Below are positions 1-7,588 of a stretch of 64,000 nt of DNA, one piece after another. Location: positions 556,928 to 620,927 of the forward strand of contig NZ_VOSI01000001.1 of the NCBI RefSeq assembly GCF_019797745.1, given 5' to 3'. The notes beneath the pieces are model-generated. The model worked only from the letters and a program-made list of their open reading frames with translations. It had not been told where the DNA came from and searched no databases. The position numbers and the translations under genes are program-made. How positions within the stretch are numbered: position 1 is the first letter of the stretch; each line of letters begins with the position of its first letter. The stretch is from Edaphocola aurantiacus (GTDB taxonomy: Bacteria > Bacteroidota > Bacteroidia > Chitinophagales > Chitinophagaceae).

Positions 1-1363
1 TACTTTCTGTCGAGAACAGCTTGTAGACTACATTTTCCCGCTCAGGATTAGCCGCCAGCTGGTTGGCTACCAGGTACTGTTGCAGATAAGCCTCACCTTT
101 CAGCATAGCAATACTCCACAAAGCACGCGGATGCCAGCACCAGTTTCTATCTTCGAACTGCTGTTGCCGAATCTCCTTTTTCTTATTCATCAGCCGCAGC
201 AGGTTTATGCTGAATTCATAATGAGATTCACCCAGGGTAGTACCGATATGTACTTCTTTAAACTGCGCTGCTTTATCCAGAAAGCGCTGGCTTTCTGCCA
301 GATTTCCTTCATAACTGCAGGCGCGTGCCAGGGCTATGTTATACCATCCGAATCCGGGAGTAGAACCCACCGAATGTATGATATCCCTCATGCTGATCGC
401 AGCCTGCATAGGCATGCCTTTATAGATATCTACAATGGAGCTGTAGTAAGCCCATTCCTGCAGGCGCTTATCTCCGGCATCCTGCATACTGGCCACTGCA
501 TAGGCCTCTTCTGCTTCACTGAACTTAGCCTGTATAGCACAAAAGGTTCCATAGTTATTGTAAGACATCAGCCCGCCGTTCTCCATAAGACGGAAGTAGT
601 ACAAGGCAGAATCTATACGCAAATGATAGGCATGGAGAATGGCTTTATAATGATATACATTTTGCAATTCATACTGCAGAGAAGACTCGGGAAACACCTG
701 CCTGTTTACTGACTGATTTGCTTGTATGCGTGCCAGGGAGCTATCCAGGAAGCGATCCGACAATACCTCATTCTCCTCTAGGTTGCCCTTCAGAAAATCG
801 TAGGTACGGTATGTGTAAAAACGATTGCGGTGTACAATCCAGGAAAGCATGTTATAACCATTCAGCACAATCTCTTTCTGCATATTCCATTGCTGTATCC
901 TGCGCAGCAGTTTATAACTGTTTTCATTCTGCTCCACATTCTGATAAGCCTGAAACAGATAGTTGGCCGTATTGCTGTAATCCGCATGGCGCTTATACAG
1001 CTTTACATATTCCAGGGGATCGGCCGTACGGGTGCGCAATATAGTTGCATAATCCCGCTCTATTAGCGTCAATGCCTTTTCAAGAGGGGCAATTGCCAGC
1101 TTATAACCATTATAGTCCGCCGCCCGTTCAGCATTAAAAATGCCTTGTATCATCCAGCCAACATAATAAGTACTATCGATACGGATAAACTCACGGGAAG
1201 CCGGCACCGCCTCTTCACGTGTCATATCCACCCCCTGCCGCTTCGCATCTATTTCATAGCGCTTGGCAGCATTAAGGTCAGCAAGAGACTGAGCAGGTAC
1301 TGATGTAGTACCTGCTCCGACTAATGCAATAGCTATTATTATATTACGTGGGTTAAATATCAA
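1..1363 (-). CDS. Exported helical-repeat (TPR-like) protein, partial
   Basis: The reverse strand is open without a stop from a TTG at 1363 to the left edge, about 454 codons, so the C-terminus is missing. The first 26 residues form a signal peptide: MIFNPRN, a hydrophobic IIIIAIALVGAG stretch, then an Ala-Gln cleavage site. The rest is rich in Tyr, Ala and Leu with helix-pair spacing typical of tetratricopeptide or Sel1-like solenoids, for example the segment with YNIALARACSYEGNLAES. No catalytic motif was seen. It starts 7 bases after the stop of the DUF2807 gene and is probably cotranscribed with it. No in-frame ATG precedes the hydrophobic stretch, which is why the TTG is preferred. The TPR-like assignment is by eye; the protein's function is unknown. 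Confidence 0.6.
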   Translation of the reverse strand, partial: MIFNPRNIIIAIALVGAGTTSVPAQSLADLNAAKRYEIDAKRQGVDMTREEAVPASREFIRIDSTYYVGWMIQGIFNAERAADYNGYKLAIAPLEKALTLIERDYATILRTRTADPLEYVKLYKRHADYSNTANYLFQAYQNVEQNENSYKLLRRIQQWNMQKEIVLNGYNMLSWIVHRNRFYTYRTYDFLKGNLEENEVLSDRFLDSSLARIQANQSVNRQVFPESSLQYELQNVYHYKAILHAYHLRIDSALYYFRLMENGGLMSYNNYGTFCAIQAKFSEAEEAYAVASMQDAGDKRLQEWAYYSSIVDIYKGMPMQAAISMRDIIHSVGSTPGFGWYNIALARACSYEGNLAESQRFLDKAAQFKEVHIGTTLGESHYEFSINLLRLMNKKKEIRQQQFEDRNWCWHPRALWSIAMLKGEAYLQQYLVANQLAANPERENVVYKLFSTES

Positions 1364-1370
1364 ATTTATA

Positions 1371-2141
1371 TTAGTTAATCTGCGTTATATCTGCAGCCCC
1401 GCTGATATCCTTCACGATAGTTGGTGTACCCTTGTATTGTACATTACCTGCTCCAGAGGCATCAATATTCAGGTATTTAGCAGCATACACTTTTGCTTCT
1501 CCCGCACCTGATGTTTCTACGCTTACCGAGTCAGAGATACACTCAAGTGCATTTATATTTCCGGCTCCGCTGATGTCGATATCCAGCGATGGTGCCGCAC
1601 CTATCAGCTTTACAGCACCTACCCCGCTAGACTCTACGGTACAGGAAGGTACTTCCACATGCATATCCACATCACAGGCACCTGATATATCAATCGCCAG
1701 TGGTGTAGTTTGTTTAAATACGGTCTGGGACTGTATTACCCCTACACCGCTCGCTTCAATCTTATCCAGGTTAGGCATGCTGATATAGACTGTAACTTCT
1801 TCAGAATCATCTCCGTCAAATATATCGAAGGTCCCGGTACGCTCAATCAGCAAGGTTCCGTTTTCCATACCAATTTTCAGTGTACGTAATGCTTCGTTGC
1901 TTCCTTTGGCCACTACACTGAAGACGCTGTCCTGCTTCAGGTAAATCTTGGCATAGCCATTCAGCTCAATGGTGCGGAAGTTATTAAAGGTATATTGTTT
2001 TGTGCCTCCGACAACAGGTGTATTGTCTTCGAAATTGTGATCAGAATCTTTGCTGATCGTAACATTATTACAAGAACTGAACAGACCTGTTACAGTACCG
2101 AGTGCTGCAGCCAGAGCGAAGAAGAGGAATATTTTTTTCAT
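1371..2141 (-). CDS. DUF2807 (GIN domain) lipoprotein
   Basis: A 256-residue exported lipoprotein. Residues 1-23 are a signal peptide and FSSC places the lipidated Cys at 24. The DUF2807 domain starts with the family's typical NFRTIELNGYAKIYL strand and continues as short beta-helix turns of the pattern D/A-SGAG-x-x (DISGACDVD, ETSGAGEAK, DASGAGNVQ), repeated about seven times to the end. DUF2807 proteins are common in Bacteroidota as putative surface or adhesin-head beta-solenoids; their role is unproven. A TAnnTTTG box lies 24-31 bases upstream. The helical-repeat gene follows 7 bases downstream, so the two probably form an operon. Confidence 0.88.
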   Translation of the reverse strand: MKKIFLFFALAAALGTVTGLFSSCNNVTISKDSDHNFEDNTPVVGGTKQYTFNNFRTIELNGYAKIYLKQDSVFSVVAKGSNEALRTLKIGMENGTLLIERTGTFDIFDGDDSEEVTVYISMPNLDKIEASGVGVIQSQTVFKQTTPLAIDISGACDVDMHVEVPSCTVESSGVGAVKLIGAAPSLDIDISGAGNINALECISDSVSVETSGAGEAKVYAAKYLNIDASGAGNVQYKGTPTIVKDISGAADITQIN

Positions 2142-2164
2142 AACAAACTATTTTAAATTTTATT

Positions 2165-2172
2165 CAAAAGTA
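2165..2172 (-). promoter_or_regulatory. Bacteroidota -7 box (TACTTTTG) for the DUF2807 gene
   Basis: Read on the minus strand the bases are TACTTTTG, matching the Bacteroidota sigma-A -7 consensus TAnnTTTG, 24 bases before the ATG at 2141. No convincing TTG -33 element was seen. Confidence 0.5.
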
Positions 2173-2237
2173 GCCTGCCATCACGCTTCTTCCATGGCTC
2201 TTTCGGTAGATTGGTTTATTTACTCGGTAAATGTCGC

Positions 2238-3206
2238 TTAATATAATTTTAATGCCTGTAGTCTTTGCATCTCAGCCGCAATCAACTCCTCCAGGACACG
2301 CGTTCTGGCCTCTTTACTACGGAAGATCAGGCGGTGCACCAGTACCGGGTTAGCGATATACTGCACATCATCCTCAATAACAAAATCTCTCCCCTTAACC
2401 AGTGCAAAAGCTTTCAGACATTTAATAAACGTAATACCGGAACGGGTAGATGCTCCCAGACTTATATCCGGATGATTTCTCGTTGCCCGCACCAGGTTCG
2501 CCACAGACTGCACGACCTCAGGGTGAATATACACCTGTTCCGCGGCCTGTTGCAGGTCCAGTATATCCTGCAGCGACAGAATCTGTTTCAATTGATTCAG
2601 GTTGTCATTGATCTGCAGGTACTGCTGGTATATTTCCAGTTCTGTTTTTTCATCAACATAGCCGAAATAGATTTTCATAAAGAAACGATCCAGCTGTGCT
2701 GTAGGCAAAGGATAGGTACCCTCTGTCTCTACCGGGTTCTGCGTAGCAATCGTAAAGAAAGGCTGTTGCAGCTTTACTGTTTGCTCCCCTATTGTGATCT
2801 GTCCTTCGGCCATGCTTTCCAGTAAAGCAGACTGCACTTTCGGAGAAGCACGGTTGATCTCATCGGCCAGCAGGATATTACAAAACAAAGGGCCCTTTTT
2901 AAAAATAAAATCCTTGCGCTGATCATCAAAAATATACGCACCGATCAGGTCCATAGGCAAGAGGTCTGGTGTAAACTGTATCCGTTTGAAGACCGCATTT
3001 CCTTCTCCTGTTCCGCTGATTGCATGAGCCAGGGTTCTGGCCAGCACCGTTTTACCGGTACCGGGATTATCTTCCATCAGGATATGACCCTTTGCCAGCA
3101 GACAAGTAATGACCTGTTCTACCTGTTGTCTTTTCCCCCTGATCACCGTTTCCATTTCTGTGATCAATTGCCCTATCTTACCCTGTGCCGCAACTGTTGC
3201 TTCCAT
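2238..3206 (-). CDS. MoxR-family AAA+ ATPase
   Basis: A 322-residue MoxR/RavA-type AAA+ ATPase. Visible motifs are Walker A (DNPGTGKTVLA), Walker B (LLADEINRAS), sensor 1 (IATQNPVE) and the C-terminal lid with the GASTRSG segment. MoxR proteins act as chaperones in assembly or activation of metal- or VWA-domain partners. The usual DUF58 and VWA neighbours are absent beside it; the nearest VWA protein is at 7.6-10.3 kb. The reading frame extends upstream to a TTG at 3248, but that TTG lies inside a TAGTTTTG promoter box, so I chose the ATG at 3206. Its downstream neighbour on this strand is the DUF2807 gene, about 100 bases away with its own promoter box. Confidence 0.92.
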   Translation of the reverse strand: MEATVAAQGKIGQLITEMETVIRGKRQQVEQVITCLLAKGHILMEDNPGTGKTVLARTLAHAISGTGEGNAVFKRIQFTPDLLPMDLIGAYIFDDQRKDFIFKKGPLFCNILLADEINRASPKVQSALLESMAEGQITIGEQTVKLQQPFFTIATQNPVETEGTYPLPTAQLDRFFMKIYFGYVDEKTELEIYQQYLQINDNLNQLKQILSLQDILDLQQAAEQVYIHPEVVQSVANLVRATRNHPDISLGASTRSGITFIKCLKAFALVKGRDFVIEDDVQYIANPVLVHRLIFRSKEARTRVLEELIAAEMQRLQALKLY

Positions 3207-3245
3207 CTGATCTGTATTTATAAAAGGTCCTGTATGATATCTTCT

Positions 3246-3253
3246 CAAAACTA
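3246..3253 (-). promoter_or_regulatory. -7 box (TAGTTTTG) for the moxR-like gene
   Basis: The minus strand reads TAGTTTTG, fitting TAnnTTTG, 40 bases upstream of the ATG at 3206. It overlaps the alternative TTG codon at 3248, which argues against that start. Confidence 0.5.
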
Positions 3254-3308
3254 CATTATTTGTAAAATATAACGCCTTTTTTAACGGAATTTATCGGATG
3301 AATGATTG

Positions 3309-3316
3309 TATTTTTG
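3309..3316 (+). promoter_or_regulatory. -7 box (TATTTTTG) for the hydrolase-uvrB unit
   Basis: TATTTTTG matches TAnnTTTG and lies 23 bases before the ATG at 3340. It is divergent from the moxR box about 60 bases away. No clear TTG -33 element was seen. Confidence 0.5.
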
Positions 3317-3339
3317 AGTTAAAATAATCAGAAACATAC

Positions 3340-4119
3340 ATGTTGCATTATACAGTAGCGGGAACCGGTCAGCCGATTGTCCTGGTTCATGGTTTCCCTA
3401 ATGACGGACGCAACTGGAATACGATTATTCCTGCCCTGTCACAACAATACAAGCTCATTATTCCTGATCTTCCGGGAGCCGGCAAAAGCGCCTTCCTGCC
3501 TAAACTTACTTTAGGCAAAATGGCTGATGCCCTTATTGCAGTCCTGGACAAAGAACAAATCGATCAGGCCGTCTTTGCTGGCCACTCTATGGGAGGCTAC
3601 ACCTGCCTGGAACTGGCGACTTTATACCCTGACCGGGTAAAAGCCATATCCCTGGTGCATTCCCTGGCCTCTGCCGACAATGAAGAGAAAAAAGAAACCC
3701 GCAGAAAATCAATCAAACTGATACTGGGTGGCCCTATAGGACAAAAGACTTTCATTAAAGCCATGGCAGAAAACCTGTTTGCTGCAAGCTACAAAGTAGC
3801 GCATCCGGAAGGCATAGAGGAGATCTGGCAAAACGGAATGCAGCTTAGTCCTGAAGCACTGGCAGCATTCTACCAGGCGATCATGGACCGAAGCGATAAA
3901 ACCGAATGGCTTAAAGCCAATAAGCGCATACCGGTGCAGTGGATCATTGGTGAGGAAGACAATGCCACACCAATGAAAGAAGCCCTGGCGCAGTGCCACC
4001 TGTCACAAAGAAATGATGTACAACTCTACCGTAACTGTGGCCATATGAGTATGATGGAGTATCCGGAGCGTCTGACAACAGACCTTGCGGCATTCGCATC
4101 ATTTGTATACAGTATGTAA
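3340..4119 (+). CDS. Alpha/beta-hydrolase
   Basis: A 259-residue single-domain alpha/beta-hydrolase, probably cytoplasmic because no signal peptide is present. The oxyanion-hole HGFP motif is at 17-20, the nucleophile elbow GHSMGG puts the catalytic Ser at 83, Asp207 sits in GEEDNATP and His235 in NCGHMSM, so a full Ser-Asp-His triad is present. Size and layout fit esterases, haloperoxidase-like or BioH/MenH-like hydrolases; the substrate cannot be told from sequence. uvrB begins 15 bases after its stop, suggesting cotranscription. Confidence 0.9.
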   Translation: MLHYTVAGTGQPIVLVHGFPNDGRNWNTIIPALSQQYKLIIPDLPGAGKSAFLPKLTLGKMADALIAVLDKEQIDQAVFAGHSMGGYTCLELATLYPDRVKAISLVHSLASADNEEKKETRRKSIKLILGGPIGQKTFIKAMAENLFAASYKVAHPEGIEEIWQNGMQLSPEALAAFYQAIMDRSDKTEWLKANKRIPVQWIIGEEDNATPMKEALAQCHLSQRNDVQLYRNCGHMSMMEYPERLTTDLAAFASFVYSM

Positions 4120-4134
4120 AAACCGAATTCAATT

Positions 4135-6159
4135 ATGAAGTTTAATCTACAGGCACCATACAGCCCCGCCGGCGATCAGCCCTCTGCCATAACACAGCTG
4201 ACCGCTGGCGTGAATGAAGGAGATGCTTTCCAAACCTTGCTGGGGGTAACAGGATCGGGTAAAACATTTACCATGGCCAATGTCATCCAGAATGTTCAAA
4301 AGCCAACGCTAATCCTTACCCACAACAAAACACTGGTGGCCCAGCTATACGGAGAGTTCAAACAATTCTTTCCGGATAATGCTGTTAACTATTTCGTCTC
4401 TTACTATGATTATTACCAGCCGGAAGCTTATATGCCGGTAAGTGATACCTATATTGAAAAGGATCTTGCGATCAACGAAGAGCTGGAGAAACTGCGTCTG
4501 CGTACCACCACAGATCTGTTAAGTGGCCGAAGAGACATACTGGTCGTGGCTTCGGTATCCTGCATTTATGGTATGGGTAACCCTACTGAATATGAGAATG
4601 GGATTATCCGCATTGAGCAGGGACAGGAAGTATCCCGTAACGGATTCCTGCACGCCCTGGTCAATTCTCTGTACAACCGCTCCCAGGGAGAGTTTGCACG
4701 GGGTACCTTCCGTGTGAAGGGCGATACAGTAGATATTAATCTGCCCTATGTTGATTATGGATATCGCATCACTTTCTTCGGAGATGAAATCGAAGAGATC
4801 GAAAGTTTTGATATTGAAAATGGCAAACGTATCGGTAAGATTGAGGCTGCGGCCATCTTCCCGGCAAACCTCTATGTCGCACCTAAAGATCAGATGGGCC
4901 AGATTGTACGCGAAATACAGGATGAACTGTTTGCACAGGTAGAGTATTTCAAAAGAGAAGGCAAGCATATCGAAGCGCAAAGGATCAAAGAAAGGGTAAA
5001 CTATGACCTGGAGATGATGCAGGAGCTGGGTTATTGCAGTGGTATCGAAAACTACTCCCGCTTCCTGGACCGCAGAAGACCGGGCACCCGCCCCTTCTGC
5101 CTGCTGGATTATTTCCCAAAAGATTTCCTGTTGTTTATTGATGAGAGCCACGTAACTATTCCACAGATCAGTGGGATGTATGGTGGTGACCGTTCCCGTA
5201 AAATGAACCTGGTTGATTTCGGCTTCCGCCTGCCTTCAGCACTGGACAACCGTCCTTTGAATTTTCATGAATTTGAAAGCCTGTTGAACCAGGTGGTATT
5301 TGTCAGTGCGACTCCGGGCAACTTTGAATTAAACGTAACGGAAGGTCTGGTCGTAGAGCAGGTTGTACGCCCAACAGGATTACTGGATCCTCCGATAGAA
5401 ATACGTCCTAGCCTGAACCAGATCGATGACCTCCTGGATGAAATAGATCAGAGAGCCAAACGCAATGAGCGCATACTGGTAACCACACTGACCAAACGTA
5501 TGGCCGAAGAACTGGATACCTATCTGAAACGCATCAATATCAATTCACGCTATATACATAGTGAGGTAGATACGCTGGAACGCGTAGAGATCTTAAGAGA
5601 TCTGCGCCTGGGCAATATTGATGTACTGGTAGGTGTAAACCTGCTCCGGGAAGGATTGGATCTGCCCGAAGTAACACTGGTGGCTATCCTCGATGCCGAT
5701 AAAGAAGGCTTCCTGAGAGATGAACGCTCTCTGACCCAGATGGCCGGTCGTGCAGCCCGTAATGCGGATGGTATGGTTATTTTTTATGCCGATAAAATTA
5801 CGGACAGTATGCAGCGCACGATCGATGAAACACAGCGAAGAAGAGAGAAACAGATTGAGCACAATACAGCACATGGTATCACGCCAACTACCGTACGCAA
5901 ATCGGTAGAACAGATCATGAAGCAGACCTCTGTACTGGATATCAAAAACTATGACGAAGACAGTCCGTTAGCGATTGAACCGAACCAGGATATTGCCGCT
6001 GAAGAATTTGTCGAATATAAATCTAAAGCTTCTTTGCAAAAGGCTATCGACCAAACGAAGAAGTCTATGCAGAAAGCAGCTAAAGATCTTGACTTTATGG
6101 AGGCAGCCCGTCTTCGAGACCAGATGTTTGCTATGGAACAGGAGCTAAAAGCTATGTAA
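4135..6159 (+). CDS. uvrB: Excinuclease ABC subunit B
   Basis: UvrB, the helicase-like damage-verification subunit of nucleotide excision repair, 674 residues and full length. It has Walker A GVTGSGKT at 37-44, the beta-hairpin region with YYDYYQPEAYMP, the DESH box (FIDESHVT), the SATPGNFEL motif, helicase motif VI (QMAGRAARN) and a C-terminal UVR motif (AAKDLDFMEAARLRDQM) that binds UvrA or UvrC. UvrA and the coupling factor Mfd are encoded elsewhere in the window. It is preceded closely by the hydrolase gene and followed by a strong terminator hairpin. Confidence 0.98.
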   Translation: MKFNLQAPYSPAGDQPSAITQLTAGVNEGDAFQTLLGVTGSGKTFTMANVIQNVQKPTLILTHNKTLVAQLYGEFKQFFPDNAVNYFVSYYDYYQPEAYMPVSDTYIEKDLAINEELEKLRLRTTTDLLSGRRDILVVASVSCIYGMGNPTEYENGIIRIEQGQEVSRNGFLHALVNSLYNRSQGEFARGTFRVKGDTVDINLPYVDYGYRITFFGDEIEEIESFDIENGKRIGKIEAAAIFPANLYVAPKDQMGQIVREIQDELFAQVEYFKREGKHIEAQRIKERVNYDLEMMQELGYCSGIENYSRFLDRRRPGTRPFCLLDYFPKDFLLFIDESHVTIPQISGMYGGDRSRKMNLVDFGFRLPSALDNRPLNFHEFESLLNQVVFVSATPGNFELNVTEGLVVEQVVRPTGLLDPPIEIRPSLNQIDDLLDEIDQRAKRNERILVTTLTKRMAEELDTYLKRININSRYIHSEVDTLERVEILRDLRLGNIDVLVGVNLLREGLDLPEVTLVAILDADKEGFLRDERSLTQMAGRAARNADGMVIFYADKITDSMQRTIDETQRRREKQIEHNTAHGITPTTVRKSVEQIMKQTSVLDIKNYDEDSPLAIEPNQDIAAEEFVEYKSKASLQKAIDQTKKSMQKAAKDLDFMEAARLRDQMFAMEQELKAM

Positions 6160-6166
6160 TGATATT

Positions 6167-6202
6167 TACCCCGGATCGTACATTGATCCGGGGTATTTTT
6201 TT
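6167..6202 (+). terminator. Rho-independent terminator after uvrB
   Basis: An 11-bp perfect stem (TACCCCGGATC / GATCCGGGGTA) with a 7-base loop is followed by a run of seven T. Confidence 0.85.
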
Positions 6203-6328
6203 CATGACCTTTCTATCAAAATCATTTCAGAACACTCCGCCTTTCTATCCGCCAACCCAACAACCGGACACCCTTTCAAACACATTTAATATATTTACAT
6301 AAAATATACCCCAATAAAATTCAAGCAC

Positions 6329-6859
6329 ATGAAATATATAAGCCTGCTATCAATCGCCATATTATGTTCCGGTAGTGTACTGTTTGCACAAGGTACAGAC
6401 AGTGCTGTTACTGTCCCTCAGGTATCAGAAGTAGCTGATATTTTTACACCTGCACCCAGTGTAAGCAATACCGGCGGCAATACCACCATCACTTCAGAAG
6501 AAATCAGCAAACGCCCTGTGAATAATGTTGCCAGCGCTATGGAAGGTGTTGCTCCCGGAGTGGAAGTCAGCGGAGGAACGAATGATCCGCGCATTATAAT
6601 CCGTGGGCTAGGCACATTAAATGGAGGTTCTGATCCGCTGATTATAGTCGATGGTGCCCCCTACTCCGGCTCGCTCAGTACTATTAACCCTAATGATGTA
6701 AAAGAAATAAAAGTCTTGAAAGACGCAGTGTCCAAAGGACGCTACGGTGCACGCGGTGCCAATGGTGTAGTAGTGATCACCACAAAGACATATGAACCAC
6801 GTCCAGAAAGTGAAGCACCTCCACGCACAAAGAAAAACAAAAAGGACAAATCCAAATAG
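6329..6859 (+). CDS. Stand-alone TonB-receptor plug-domain protein
   Basis: A 176-residue exported protein. The signal peptide (1-20) ends VLFAQ. Residues about 50-155 are a SusC/RagA-type plug domain: TSEEISKRPVNNVASAMEGV, IIIRGLGTLNGG, DPLIIVDGAPYSG, INPNDVKEIKVLKDA, YGARGANGVVVITTK. It then ends in a Lys-rich tail with no beta-barrel, whereas a normal receptor has some 700 or more further residues. The frame closes with a proper stop and is followed by a terminator, so this does not look like an assembly break. A close relative of this plug lies in the fusion gene at 7560. Its function is unknown; a periplasmic decoy or ligand for a sensor is one idea, a receptor relic another. Confidence 0.85.
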   Translation: MKYISLLSIAILCSGSVLFAQGTDSAVTVPQVSEVADIFTPAPSVSNTGGNTTITSEEISKRPVNNVASAMEGVAPGVEVSGGTNDPRIIIRGLGTLNGGSDPLIIVDGAPYSGSLSTINPNDVKEIKVLKDAVSKGRYGARGANGVVVITTKTYEPRPESEAPPRTKKNKKDKSK

Positions 6860-6914
6860 CGTATTACCTTTAATCAAAGACAGCACAGCCGGCTGATATA
6901 GTTATCCGGGCGGT

Positions 6915-6952
6915 AAGCCTGCATATGCTCAAAAGTATATGCAGGCTTTTTA
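6915..6952 (+). terminator. Terminator after the solo plug gene
   Basis: A 12-bp stem (AAGCCTGCATAT / ATATGCAGGCTT) with a 10-base loop runs into T-rich sequence. It separates the plug gene from the sigma-factor gene. Confidence 0.8.
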
Positions 6953-7033
6953 TATTATCTTAGGCCAAATTTTTTCTACACTATTCCAACCTTTAGTTAT
7001 GCAATTGCATCCTTAATACAAAAGCGACTGACT

Positions 7034-7588
7034 GTGATCAACGAATCCCTGATAAACGAATGTAAGCAAGGCAACCGGCAGGCCCAGCGAGGCTTGTACG
7101 ATTACCTCTCGCCCAAGCTATACAGCACCTGCAAACGATATTTAAAACAAGATGCCGACATTGAAGATGTACTCGCAGAAGTATTCGTCGCCATCTTTAC
7201 CAAAATCCATACGTTAAGAGAAGCTGCTGCTATTGTCTCCTGGGCCAGAAGAATCGCTGCCAATCAATGCCTGCAGGTATTGCGTAAGCAGATCAACTTC
7301 AACCTCACCCTGGATGATGTCAAACAGGAACCGGTTTATGACCGTGCGCCGGATCATCCGATAGAGCACAGGGATCTGCTACAGCTGCTGCAGCACCTGC
7401 CGGATGGTTGCCGTTCTGTATTCAACCTTTTTGCGATAGAAGGTTTTTCGCACAAAGAGATTGCTGCCATGCTACAGATCTCAGAAGGGACCTCGAAATC
7501 ACAGCTGAATGTTGCCAAAAACAAATTGCAACAATTAGTAAATGTTCATTACTATCAAAATGCTACTAAAAATGGAATTGCAAAATAA
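7034..7588 (+). CDS. ECF-family RNA polymerase sigma factor
   Basis: A 184-residue sigma-70 family factor of the extracytoplasmic-function type. Region 2 spans about 18-85 (YDYLSPKLYSTCKRYLK, DIEDVLAEVFVAIF) and region 4 about 115-165, with the helix-turn-helix VFNLFAIEGFSHKEIAAML. The start is a GTG; no in-frame ATG gives a complete region 2. The 3' end overlaps the next gene by 17 to 47 bases depending on that gene's start, which implies translational coupling to a protein with an anti-sigma-like N-terminus. A perfect 12-bp palindrome ATGCAATTGCAT (6999-7010) lies just upstream and could be an operator. Confidence 0.93.
   Translation: MINESLINECKQGNRQAQRGLYDYLSPKLYSTCKRYLKQDADIEDVLAEVFVAIFTKIHTLREAAAIVSWARRIAANQCLQVLRKQINFNLTLDDVKQEPVYDRAPDHPIEHRDLLQLLQHLPDGCRSVFNLFAIEGFSHKEIAAMLQISEGTSKSQLNVAKNKLQQLVNVHYYQNATKNGIAK

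Noticed and set aside
80-712. Plus-strand frame of 210 codons
   Set aside because: It lies antisense to the open minus-strand helical-repeat gene that has a signal peptide, and it has no domain-like composition.
4519-5151. Minus-strand frame inside uvrB
   Set aside because: Antisense shadow of highly conserved UvrB coding sequence.
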